A stretch of DNA of 64,000 nt, taken from positions 70,318,712 to 70,382,711 of the forward strand of contig NC_077224.1 in assembly GCF_024763615.1 (NCBI RefSeq). Direction: 5' to 3'. A model generated the notes under the pieces. The model was not told the origin of the DNA. It did not search any database and worked only from the letters and a program-made list of their open reading frames with translations. The number at the start of each line of letters is the position of its first letter. Position 1 is the stretch's first letter. Shown here one piece after another: positions 59,901 to 64,000 of this stretch. This DNA is from Phlebotomus papatasi. Taxonomy: Eukaryota; Arthropoda; Insecta; Diptera; Psychodidae. The translations under genes and the position numbers were made by a program.

Positions 59901-60142
59901 TCCTATCGTGGAGATCCCATCGATCTGATGGATTCGATCTCCAGGTGCTAAGAAATCCGCTGCGGGTCCTAGAGCATTGAGTGTACCAATCACGGGCGGA
60001 TATGTAAGATCAGCTCTGTCCAGGAAGAGTATACCCATTGCTTGGGCATTCTCCCGAGGCAGAGATATCGTGGCGTATGTTGTTCCACGATCTGCCGCCA
60101 ATCCAGAATCTTCACTCTGTGCTGGACTCATAGCACGATCGC
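32803..60142 (-). CDS. Grip: Glutamate receptor-interacting protein (GRIP) homologue, seven PDZ domains, 5' end missing
   Basis: Six exons are joined on the minus strand: 59816-60142, 56135-55945, 55856-55388, 38800-37708, 37647-37050 and 32910-32803. All borders are GT/AG and the phases agree, giving 927 residues before TAA. Seven PDZ domains are visible, roughly at 20-107, 117-205, 214-322, 383-480, 487-575, 705-795 and 835-925 of the visible part. This count and spacing match GRIP1/2. GRIP proteins are cytoplasmic scaffolds that bind C-terminal peptides of receptors and other partners; in flies Grip acts in muscle guidance (family knowledge). The first exon opens in mid-codon, so coding sequence upstream is missing. 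The 16.6-kb intron holds the nested retrotransposon in the opposite orientation. No stop or frameshift interrupts the coding sequence. Confidence 0.9.
32911..34190. other. Grip intron sequence without clear elements
   Basis: TTTCGGACAGCTTG and ATCGGACAG words recur near 33,030-33,075, echoing words at 6,600 and 9,850. Trinucleotide (ATA)n and (ATTGA)n runs lie near 33,640-33,795. No coding evidence. Confidence 0.35.
34191..35845. mobile_element. TACAGTARACTCTCGC-type MITE, split by a mariner element
   Basis: The ends TACAGTAAACTCTCGC and the inverse ending GTCTACTGTA bound the element. Removing 34,406-35,715 leaves about 340 bp that match the intact copy at 57,021-57,364 nearly throughout, including 'tttcaagtttgattatgatt'. 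The insertion site in the intact copy confirms the nesting. Confidence 0.75.
34406..35715 (+). pseudogene. Decayed mariner-family transposon with transposase remnant
   Basis: Terminal inverted repeats CAGGGTGGCTGAAAAAAAAT and its inverse near 35,692-35,715 (two mismatches in about 25) are flanked by TA on both sides, the mariner/Tc1 target. A transposase-like frame begins near 34,564 and is broken by many stops and frameshifts. The second half keeps the outline of a DDE transposase, with FDQDSTTSQK (normally QQD.AP.H) and a WP.SPDLNP region now unreadable. It cannot encode a working protein. Confidence 0.7.
36262..36383. repeat. Direct repeat flanking a MITE, left copy
   Basis: About 120 bp starting TCCATCCTTGGCCCATCA are repeated at 36,638-36,760 with roughly 85-90% identity. 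The MITE sits exactly between them. The right copy continues into the transposase fragment. Confidence 0.6.
36384..36637. mobile_element. CACTGAGAAAAAA-type MITE, copy 1
   Basis: The ends CACTGAGAAAAAA and TTTCTCTCAGTG bound about 254 bp. The second copy at 56,607-56,856 matches along its whole length. Internal words such as TAGGTGTAAAA and TTTTACACCT are mutually inverted. No ORF. Confidence 0.7.
36638..37035 (+). pseudogene. Tc1/mariner transposase N-terminal fragment
   Basis: One frame keeps a helix-turn-helix pattern: a VRKVMIRFKEL segment, a basic GRKTK linker, then DVGKKMGISWTLVQKIKK, which resembles the second HTH of Tc1/mariner transposases. An in-frame TGA replaces what is usually Arg before that segment (36,908-36,910), and the frame ends at about 37,018. 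The catalytic half is absent. It ends 20-30 bp from the Grip exon donor on the other strand. Confidence 0.55.
37050..37647 (-). CDS. Grip: Grip exon, PDZ6 and most of PDZ7
   Basis: It starts after a TTTACAG acceptor in phase 2 and ends ATG|GTAAGT. PDZ6 has the carboxylate-binding loop PLGI and the GDEILAINGE segment. A linker of about 40 residues rich in Ser and Arg precedes PDZ7 (loop YGFS). The donor lies only about 20 bp from the decayed transposase fragment on the other strand. Confidence 0.93.
37708..38800 (-). CDS. Grip: Grip exon, PDZ4, PDZ5 and long linker
   Basis: 364 codons between a CTTCCAG acceptor and CAA|GTAAAA. A basic, Ser-rich stretch of about 50 residues leads into PDZ4. 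PDZ5 follows directly with loop ELGI. A linker of about 120 residues rich in Asn, Ser and Met precedes PDZ6. The next intron is only 60 bp. Confidence 0.93.
38801..39204. other. Start of the 16.6-kb Grip intron, no element seen
   Basis: Moderately AT-rich, with no coding sequence beyond the acceptor at 38,801 and no convincing inverted repeat. Confidence 0.3.
39205..39621. mobile_element. Palindromic MITE, ~415 bp
   Basis: The left arm has GTTATCACACTTG, CACATTAATTGTCGC and TTATTGATAAAAAGGT. The right arm has the inverses in reverse order (CTTTATCAATAA, GCGACAATTAATGTGA, CAAGTGTGATAAC). A degraded relative lies at about 54,525-54,735. Confidence 0.6.
39755..40076. mobile_element. ACCAGTGATAAGCC-type MITE, well-preserved palindrome
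   Basis: Long inverted arms run from ACCAGTGATAAGCCCGGATA to the inverse ending CTTATCACTGGT. GAGATTCTTTACAGGTGACC is mirrored by GGTCACCTGTGAAGAATCTC. The outer word GTAGCTGAGATTCTT resembles the left end of the element nested in the 3' LTR. About 322 bp. Confidence 0.7.
40089..40218. mobile_element. Short hairpin element, ~130 bp
   Basis: CAGAGGTGTGCAAAAACCG and GAAACCGAATTAACGTCAA are mirrored by TTGACGTTTATTCGGTTTC and CTTGCACGCCTCTG. Only a short centre is left unpaired. Confidence 0.6.
40219..40990 (+). repeat. Partial copy of the nested 1.8-kb element family
   Basis: It carries GATTAAACGAGAATCGA, 'ctaatagctagggtcacgg', 'gatgccatagga' and CCTTTGCCGAAAACCG. The last three also occur in the element at 46,545-48,352, in the same order. 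It is inverted relative to 29,750-30,737. A GACGGACGAACGGACGGACG run closes it. Confidence 0.5.
41100..42050 (+). pseudogene. Decayed jockey-type LINE ORF1 (gag-like), 5' part
   Basis: Three plus-strand frames must be alternated to follow it. FLKSGIRDFQLKVNK is typical of nucleic-acid-binding ORF1 proteins of insect jockey-like elements. A frame later HSFMEENKKSFTVFLSRIYG and then VQKVVRFTT appear. GC content is well above the flanks. A leader-like segment (41,110-41,235) recurs at 21,430. The remnant is interrupted at 42,050 by the LTR element and resumes at 48,403. The 155-codon minus-strand frame here is a shadow. Confidence 0.5.
42046..42050. other. Target-site duplication, left copy (CCAAG)
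   Basis: CCAAG lies immediately before the 5' LTR and again at 48,403-48,407 immediately after the split 3' LTR. A 5-bp duplication is usual for Ty3/gypsy integrases. Confidence 0.85.
42051..42246 (+). repeat. 5' LTR
   Basis: It begins TGTTATATATGACATATAAC and ends GTCGCATATCA. A TATA box TATAAAAA at 42,118-42,125 is followed by GCAGTTAGTC, a plausible start site, about 22 bp on. The gag ATG (42,234) is inside the LTR. The sequence TGGCGACGAAC right after the LTR is a candidate primer-binding site. Confidence 0.9.
42118..42125 (+). promoter_or_regulatory. LTR TATA box
   Basis: TATAAAAA, followed about 22 bp on by GCAGTTAGTC. The copy in the 3' LTR is at 46,466-46,473. Function is inferred from position. 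Confidence 0.6.
42234..45047 (+). CDS. Retrotransposon Gag-Pol part 1: gag, protease, RT, RNase H
   Basis: 937 codons in a single frame. Gag comes first, ending in two zinc knuckles near residues 267-302 (C-x2-C-x3-H-x4-C, then C-x2-C-x4-H-x4-C). An aspartic protease follows with DTGA near 344. Reverse transcriptase then has the catalytic YLDD near 629. RNase H has DAS near 782 and TDHRPL near 849. The ATG lies within the 5' LTR and the frame reads through the LTR end and the candidate primer-binding site. No gag-pol frameshift is needed. The frame ends at TAA inside an 18-bp duplication, just before the integrase. Shadow frames on the minus strand are ignored. Confidence 0.9.
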   Translation: MSHITGDELKRSESDHESNSSESVQEQFNRESSEVDVSVQIKPKMSTLIGSIEAYMPGENFTHYRNRMNHLISGSGIEDSRKLSIAITLMGPTCYSKLVSLLSPEKPEDKSYDEVMTILEKHFKETNNVISDRCTFNMRFRHDGESIEDYIVELKSLSQDCHFGSFLEEALRDRLVSGINDQQIQSKLILQTELTWERAKDICIAEFRARRNIQSMGGSAIPTHAVEHADGSRKKSSTTRQPHGKSRHMDGKKQRDKSKGLTDQSGQQCNRCGLSHKKGECKAANSTCRVCGKRGHWASVCWSSAGTSEINNLFSLYSTSSTNTYTNPMLLSIRVNDKEVTFEVDTGAVVSVIGDDVFGEIFPDAQLEPTDLNLMLANGDPVDLKGRFLVSVRSKHLFLYVIAAKRRSLPLLGREWLYRLFPKWQEGIISTFDPNGVAKIDENFIEEIKSTFSRVTDNEDKNPIANFTAKIHLKEDAKPIFFKSRVIPFHIRDKVSDELEKLREGGVIESVQHSQWASPIVVVPKGDAIRICVDFKVTINKFLEKEHYPLPQIDDLLAKLGTGKIFCSIDLKGAYQQIMVEENSREFLTINTLKGLFRFKRLPFGVASAPSIFQSFMDQLLGNVQGVVCYLDDILVYGQTREGVKAILWDVLGKLEEHNVKINLNKCKFFETSIKFLGHVISKSGIQPNPEKLRALENAPQPKTLKQLQALLGLVNYYGKFIPDLANKLKPLYNLLKTENREGQKLKWTEEHSQCFLRCKKLLCDEQILTHFNPSLPIVVAADASPDGLGAVLSHICEDGEERPVYYASRTLSPAEKNYSQLDKEAAAIIFAIQKFYKFLYGHKFVIYTDHRPLISIFDVKKSTSILLSPRMLRWQEIISSLDCELKYRKGKSQGNCDGLSRLPLEEDNEQEEIRVGIFHTRESPLNYEIIKAIKRN
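45032..45062 (+). repeat. 18-bp-period duplication at the Pol break
   Basis: AATTAAAAGAAAT occurs at 45,032 and again at 45,050. It places TAA codons in the first ORF's frame (45,045) and in the integrase frame (45,049). An 18-bp insertion alone would keep frame, so a further one-base change is needed to explain the offset. Confidence 0.6.
45106..46311 (+). CDS. Retrotransposon integrase (Pol part 2), separated from part 1
   Basis: The frame is offset from the first ORF. It is open from about 45,052 after TAA at 45,049-45,051, and the first residue at 45,106 is a GTG, so it probably has no start of its own. An HHCC zinc-binding segment (HETH ... CEEC) lies near residues 45-75. The catalytic triad is Asp 103, Asp 156 (SDNG) and Glu 192 (LCERA), a D-x52-D-x35-E spacing. 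The C-terminal part is basic, then acidic and serine-rich. All key residues are intact; how it would be expressed is unclear. Confidence 0.85.
   Translation: MQKFYWKFRLSLSVEDDCVYYGYRILIPRKLRRKMLYILHETHIGITRMKMVARQLLWWRGLEGDIEKFVGQCEECAITGRAKSSNLVPWKKAQVPFQRIHLDFFHFGGKSVLIIIDSYSKWIDLYLMNNTSAESVEDMLSDCFSRMGIPREIVSDNGPPFASEHCNNFCHGTDILVRKSPPYHPQSNGLCERAVQTMKNSLRKEMVRTGSAPPHKLSQILRDIMSRYNQTPTTATQISPAELVFNFSPRNKTNIINPLFQNSSKVKGSIRQEKKVTFENIKQKFKVNDNILYRITSKDFAKWVPGKIFKILSKVRYMIAVENRIIQAHEDQIKIHKGKIPQKYSFIFEEGEEIIEVDDSSSSNSKFSTAESEESDSDSPFQGFARKSDRIRRPPRRLMYH
46385..46398 (+). promoter_or_regulatory. Candidate polypurine tract
   Basis: GAAAAAGGGAATGG immediately precedes the 3' LTR, the expected place for plus-strand priming. 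One T interrupts it. Confidence 0.6.
46399..46544 (+). repeat. 3' LTR, proximal 146 bp
   Basis: Identical by eye to 42,051-42,196. It is cut after ACTAAA by the nested element; the remaining 50 bp are at 48,353-48,402. Confidence 0.9.
46545..48352 (+). mobile_element. Non-autonomous 1,808-bp element nested in the 3' LTR
   Basis: Its boundaries are set by the interrupted LTR. It begins GGGACAGATAATCCTAACC and ends CTCACCTAA. It sits between A and T of the LTR with no evident target duplication. TAGGTGAGATTCTTAAC near the left end is mirrored at the right end, which forms a hairpin (AGGTGAGATT/AATCTCACCT) right before CTAA. The interior has no ORF and repeats words such as 'gacccctcatatctccggt', 'atagctcgggtcagg' and 'acaacatactaaa'. 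Ending in CTRR after a hairpin and inserting at A|T recall Helitrons, but the left end is not TC, so the class is open. Confidence 0.7.
48353..48402 (+). repeat. 3' LTR, distal 50 bp
   Basis: It matches 42,197-42,246 except for the second base (A for C), the only LTR difference seen. CCAAG follows. Confidence 0.9.
48403..48620 (+). pseudogene. Continuation of the decayed LINE ORF1
   Basis: It starts with the second CCAAG. It is open in one frame through a Ser/Gln/Asn-rich stretch to a stop near 48,619. Joined in position with 42,050, it restores the pre-insertion sequence. No zinc knuckle is visible and the match to LINE ORF1 is weaker than upstream. Confidence 0.35.
48621..51415. other. Grip intron without genes; one short palindromic element
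   Basis: Apart from the MITE at 49,972-50,121 I see no element with defined ends. AAGAATCTCACCTACAATAA at 48,889 echoes the right end of the nested 1.8-kb element. A GC-richer stretch at about 50,530-50,880 has short open frames on both strands but no domain. Confidence 0.35.
49972..50121. mobile_element. Palindromic MITE, ~150 bp
   Basis: TAGCCGTACTCACTATGGCG at the left is mirrored by CGCCATAGTGAGTACGGCTA at the right with about one mismatch, and TGTTATCT/AGATAACA continues the arms. The centre is AT-rich. Confidence 0.7.
51416..53352. mobile_element. Large inverted-repeat element with inner palindrome and inserted LTR
   Basis: The left arm (51,416-51,511) contains TACATTGACAGTAAAATG and CACCGTATTTCGTTA. 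Its inverse is at 53,247-53,352 (TAACGAAATACGGTG, CATTTTATTGTCAATG). A second palindrome (51,506-51,742) lies inside the left part, with CTCATACTCGGTGGCACTAG mirrored near 51,705. No transposase ORF. A probable solo LTR fills the end next to the right arm. Confidence 0.6.
52527..53246 (+). repeat. Probable solo LTR
   Basis: The segment begins TGTTCGGG and ends CCGAA. ACAAC stands on both sides (52,522-52,526 and 53,247-53,251), and the host element's right arm resumes right after it. It contains TATAAAAGG at about 52,673 and AATAAA soon after, and is GC-richer than its surroundings. The end may instead be CCGAAACA, which would undo the duplication. No internal retroviral genes are present. 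Confidence 0.45.
53791..54010. mobile_element. Palindromic MITE, TAGGGGAAAGTACTC family, copy 2
   Basis: The ends TAGGGGAAAGTACTCTCCCT and its inverse AGGGAGAGTACTTTCCCCTA are perfect over 20 bp. The centre TTAGCTTATCATCAATTATT is shared with the copy at 24,971-25,190. It interrupts a dispersed repeat. Confidence 0.75.
55388..55856 (-). CDS. Grip: Grip exon, end of PDZ2 and PDZ3
   Basis: The acceptor is TGTGTAG| at 55,857 and the donor CGAG|GTAAGT. The first 33 residues finish PDZ2 (TIEYDVSV); PDZ3 follows with loop KLGL and IGDKIQSVDD. The upstream intron is 88 bp and the downstream one 16.6 kb. Confidence 0.93.
55945..56135 (-). CDS. Grip: Grip exon, first half of PDZ2
   Basis: The acceptor TTTTTCAG| and donor AAT|GTAAGA bound 191 nt. 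It has the loop CLGLTLRGG and the PGDRLLRVDN segment, which runs into VSLINKT of the next exon. The longer open frame upstream of 56,135 is intron read-through. Confidence 0.92.
56607..56856. mobile_element. CACTGAGAAAAAA-type MITE, copy 2
   Basis: Same ends and nearly the same sequence as 36,384-36,637. TA on either side is compatible with a TA target duplication. Non-coding. Confidence 0.7.
57021..57364. mobile_element. TACAGTARACTCTCGC-type MITE, intact copy
   Basis: It runs TACAGTAGACTCTCGC to the inverse GAGAGTCTACTGTA, 344 bp. It serves as the uninterrupted relative of the mariner-split copy at 34,191-35,845. Confidence 0.75.
59816..60142 (-). CDS. Grip: Grip exon, PDZ1 (first exon visible)
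   Basis: It begins in phase 2 after TAATCTTCAG| and ends TACC|GTAAGT. The ATG at 60,131 is inside the exon and need not be the start. PDZ1 carries an unusual loop (AMGI) and APGDRIHQIDG. The N-terminal exon(s) were not identified in 60,143-64,000. Confidence 0.9.
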
Positions 60143-62297
60143 CTGAAGATTAGACAAGAAAATCACAGTTTTTTGGCATAAAAAGAGGAAATGCACGTTT
60201 ATTTGCTGAGTTTAATTTTAAAGTTTTGTGTAGCATATTCCCTATAGATCTCCGCCTGAATCTCGAGAGCATTTGGTGATGTTTGTGGCAATTTGTCATG
60301 GGATTTTCTTGCAAATGAATGAGAGGAAAATTTAACTGATGCTTTTAATGTTTCCGCTCTCTTCAGTTTCTTCCTCTTCCACCTTTTTGGGACGCCTCAT
60401 ATAGGGATCTTCTTATGTTGGCGCCCAACAAGTCTACATTGGCAATTTGTTAGTCTAATTTTCAATTCTTTACAGTCATAAAATTGACTGTAAAACTCTA
60501 TTTTACAACACTAATTAAATTATTGCCAGTACAATCAATCAAAATTATCATTAGAGCATTACAATTAAAATTGCGTCATTGAATAAAAAGATTTGTGGTA
60601 TTCGATCGCTTCGATCATGCAATTCTGTATGCAAAATCAGTTTTAAATGATCATTATAGTCATCACCATTGATCTACTGACCATTGAATAAGAAGATAGA
60701 CTACAACACTTTACCACATGACCATTGAATAATTGTACTCTGATTTATATATTATTTCTTTTCAAATATTACCAACGTTGAGGACAAAACAATTTCTGTC
60801 TTCATGTTCCAATTCACTGATTTTAATTGCAATTTTGCCTTCAAGCCATAATATATGGATGGCGAGGCCAAGAATTAAATGGAGCGTCACAATTTTCATA
60901 GAGAATCTTCATATGAGAGACATCGTTTAGAGATGCGTGAGCACTTTGAGAAATAATGTTTCCTGGTGGAATGTACCAACAACTTAAGAAACGGAGTCAA
61001 GATCCTCCTAATGATCATACCAGACTTCTCCATTACAAGGAAGAAATCTTCAAGACTGTGCCCCATATGATTCTCCCTCTCGATGTTAGAGACATTAACA
61101 CACGTTAACAACGGATAGAAAAATTTAAAATAAAATAGAAGAATATAATACACAAATTCTGCAATATTATACAAGAGCACAACTCTAGCCACTAATTTAT
61201 TTTTTACCAGGAATAACTTTAACTCTCTGTAATATTTAATTTTATTCCTTTCTTTTTTCATTGGAGTAAGAAAAGAAACGAAACTGTAAAACCGCTCTAC
61301 CAAAAGCAAAATTGTGCCTATATACAGATAAGCCCAATGGTTGATATCTTACATTTTACCCGAGCTTAATATTCAGAGATCATACAAAGATTACTCTAAC
61401 TAAATATAATGGTTTTCCTGATTACAAATGAATTCTACCTAACTTCATACTTTTATTGAAGAATCTTAATTAATTCTAATGGAGTTTTTATACTCGAGGT
61501 TTAGCCCAGTTCCCGAATATCTCAAAATCTTAAATAAAAAGCAATTTTAGTGGTTATTTTTAATTTTCTATTGGACTCAGCCTTTAACCCATTCAGTCAA
61601 TGTACTACGAATATTTGAGATATAGAATGTTCATATTTTGGAATTAGTTTTTTACAGATTAATAGATGATTTTTTTTTTGAAAAGAAAAAAATATATTTA
61701 TTATGGAGGCATGGGGGCCCACTCCCAAACACGCGTCTTAACGGCCACCAAATTTAAATTCTTTACATTAATTCAATAAAAAACCAAATTGATTTAGATA
61801 GAGTAACTATCAAAGAAAACACATTAGGAACCAGAATTTAAATCAGGAGAAAGGATGAAGGCCAATTTTAACAAATTCGACGAGATGTCGTATTGTATTT
61901 TCCGTTTGCATGATTTTCTGCGAAGCGAGAAAAGAACAACAAAATGTATTTCCATCTCTGTCGGGCTATTTTATCCAGGTAATTGAAAGACTAAAGTTAC
62001 TAAAAATACATTCAGGACAGAAATTTAGATAACAATTGTCCTGGAATAAATCATCATTCAATTTGTGTATGATGTGTAATACTATGGTAAGGAAAGGATT
62101 ATTAAAAATTGAATTAAATTAAATTAAATATTAAATTACATAACCAATAATTGAAATTATTAAATAAATAATTAACAGTATTAAAATATTTTTGTTTTAT
62201 AAATACGCACAATCATCTGTCTGGGTAATTAGCTGAGATTCTTTACATTTTAAAAAAGTAATCGAAACCAAAAAGTGTTTATAAATGTGATTAATGT
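60143..62297. other. Upstream Grip intron or 5' flank, no exon recognised
   Basis: The Grip coding sequence must continue upstream, but no exon with a matching phase-2 donor and PDZ-like sequence was found here. A 137-codon minus-strand frame at 60,896-61,309 has no domain. At 61,671-62,000 the minus strand shows AATAAA followed by an A-rich tract after a GC-richer segment, possibly the 3' end of a LINE. Confidence 0.3.
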
Positions 62298-62403
62298 CCC
62301 CTACACACTAGAGAAATTTATATCCATATTGAGACAAATTGTCCACAGTTGTATAGGAAAAACGGTCAAATATGGATATAATTTTTTGTAGTGTGTAGAG
62401 GCC
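62298..62403. mobile_element. CCTACACACTAG-type MITE, copy 1
   Basis: CCCCTACACACTAGAGAAAT is mirrored by TTTTGTAGTGTGTAGAGG, and TATATCCAT by ATGGATATA. Length is 106 bp. The second copy is at 63,626-63,767. Confidence 0.55.
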
Positions 62404-62467
62404 ATACCCATTTTCGGACAATTTAGATTAATTTATTTAATAATTTCTGGCTAAGTCTTTGAACAAG

Positions 62468-63412
62468 TAGGGGAGACCGGGGTACACTTAGCCAGGGGTA
62501 GAAGTAGACAGTGGATTTTTCTCATTTCCCTTAAAATGTACATTGAGCAAAGTATTTTTTAATGAAAGCAGGAACACATCCACATATTCCCGGAAATATT
62601 TATAAGTCTGATCCTGTTATCCTACAATTTAGAAGCATTTTTATAAAATGGGTACAAAATTGTAATTTTGATGTGACCAATTGATGTGTAATTTTGGCCC
62701 AGCATTTGGTTTTCTAAGTTGTTAGTCAAAATCTCATGGTTTTACCTTGTTTCTGGTTTAATAAAGTTAATTAAGAGATATTTTTCACTTGAATAATAAT
62801 TATCTCCTTTTTTTAAATAAGATGATAAACACTGAAACAGCCCTCGGGGCAGATGTAGCCACTCTTCCGTGGCGGGATAAAACTATAAATAATTTTTCAC
62901 TAGTACATGGATAATTGTTAGATGAAAAAGTACTATTGATATTCTAAGCAATATTGCCATTCGGATGAACAATTTGTGAAATGGATTTTTTCAGAATGTT
63001 TTCATCAATTTTGCCGCAATTACAAAAATGTCATAAAAAGTCGGCTAAAGCCTTTTTCTTTAGGATTTAAGTAACATATTTAGCATCAGTGGGCTTCAGT
63101 GCATCAAGCGAAATAGTATTTGGTATCTCCAGTTTAAAATTTCGTCTGGAAAACTGGTGGCAATTAGTACCCCAAAAGTGGATATATCTACCCAGGCCGA
63201 GGCACGTGTAGCCAATGTGTAATACTTTTTTCATTATCCTCTCTAGAAAAAGTCAAGGATTTTAGAACTTTGAACTACACTGTTTCATATAACCAATATC
63301 CTATTGCTACTTATGAAACATAAAAATATTAGACAAACCTTATCATTTTTTCACAAATCATGCGCGAAAAAAAAGCTTCATTTGCTGGCTAAAAGTACCC
63401 TGGTCTCCCCTA
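62468..63412. mobile_element. TAGGGGAGACCGGGG-type TIR element
   Basis: The left end TAGGGGAGACCGGGGTACAC is mirrored by GTACCCTGGTCTCCCCTA. The interior repeats end-like words: 'ggggcagatgtagccac' near 62,845, 'taccccaaaagtgg' near 63,170 and 'cacgtgtagccaatg' near 63,200. No transposase. Confidence 0.65.
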
Positions 63413-63625
63413 CTGCTCTATCCAAAGTTTAAAAACAATTCAATGTTCTGTCAAAGAAACTTTAAAGTTTTCTTTAAAAGAAAATGTTGTCCTAAAATTT
63501 AAGCTTGTAAATTTTATTAGCTTATTTTACTAATTTTCTAATAAAAAATCACAGTTCTTCTCTGATCTAAAATTTTAAAATGTCCTTTCTTTAAAAGAGG
63601 AAAATGATGTTTACAATCTGATATG

Positions 63626-63767
63626 GTGTCTACACACTAGATTCAATTTTCGTCAAAAATTGCATATTTTTTAAATAATTCTGGCGTTTCTGCTTAAAAG
63701 GATAAGGGAAATTTTCTTTAGAAAGGCATTTGTTTTTTAAAGATATTGCTCCTAGTGTGTAGAGGCC
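63626..63767. mobile_element. CCTACACACTAG-type MITE, copy 2
   Basis: GGTGTCTACACACTAG at the left and CCTAGTGTGTAGAGGCC at the right are inverted. The interior differs from copy 1, so only the ends define the family. Confidence 0.5.
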
Positions 63768-63821
63768 TTTACATTACTTGTCAAGAATACTAAACCCGTG
63801 AAATTTGGCGGTAAAGAACTG

Positions 63822-63910
63822 ATATATGTGGAGATAAGAGCGAAAATGGCACATATCCAATGCTTTAGCCATAGGATATGTGCCATTTTTGCTCTGAGCT
63901 CCACATATAT
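63822..63910. repeat. Near-perfect 37-bp stem hairpin
   Basis: The arms ATATATGTGGAG...GGCACATATCC and GGATATGTGCC...CTCCACATATAT pair at about 33 of 37 positions around a 15-nt loop. It could be the collapsed form of a MITE or a small-RNA precursor. No flanking signals decide between them. Confidence 0.55.
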
Positions 63911-64000
63911 TGTTATAATGACGAACAATAGTAGTACGGGACCAGGCTTCCTAACAGTCCTGTATATAAGCTTATAACATTAATAAAGTAGTAGTCTACC

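Noticed and set aside
60896..61309. 137-codon minus-strand frame as a possible upstream Grip exon
   Set aside because: It has no PDZ-like pattern and no donor matching the phase-2 acceptor at 60,142 was found at its end.

Overview
This window is eukaryotic nuclear DNA from an insect, most likely a dipteran. It is AT-rich, has long introns with GT/AG borders, and is packed with small inverted-repeat elements. Two protein-coding genes can be supported, both on the minus strand. The dipteran assignment rests on the gene content and repeat style (a nematoceran such as a sand fly would fit) and is inference.

Region by region. Positions 1-18,500 hold no recognisable gene, only inverted-repeat elements, a tRNA-like sequence and a probable SINE. 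Positions 18,713-31,964 carry a six-exon secreted lipase of the pancreatic-lipase family; its exons sum to 1,527 nt with consistent phases. About 840 bp upstream on the same strand lies the stop codon of a GRIP-like scaffold gene (32,803-60,142). Six exons are visible, encoding seven PDZ domains; its 5' end lies beyond the window or was not recognised between 60,143 and 64,000. The spaces between exons carry a mariner copy inserted in a MITE, a second transposase fragment and many palindromic elements.

The most informative structure is a stack of insertions inside the 16.6-kb GRIP intron, antisense to the gene. A decayed jockey-type LINE ORF1 (about 41.26-42.05 kb, continuing at 48.40 kb) was hit by a Ty3/gypsy-type LTR retrotransposon (42,051-48,402; 196-bp LTRs; target duplication CCAAG). 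Its 3' LTR was in turn split by a 1,808-bp non-autonomous element (46,545-48,352). The two LTRs differ at one position, so the retrotransposon is young and the inner element younger still. The same inner family appears as older, inverted partial copies near 29.7-31.0 kb and 39.8-41.0 kb.

Functionally, the lipase should act outside the cell on glycerolipids, and the GRIP protein should act as an intracellular multi-PDZ adaptor. Nothing links the two beyond adjacency. No bacterial-style operon, CRISPR array or phage is present. The novelty here is in mobile-element architecture.
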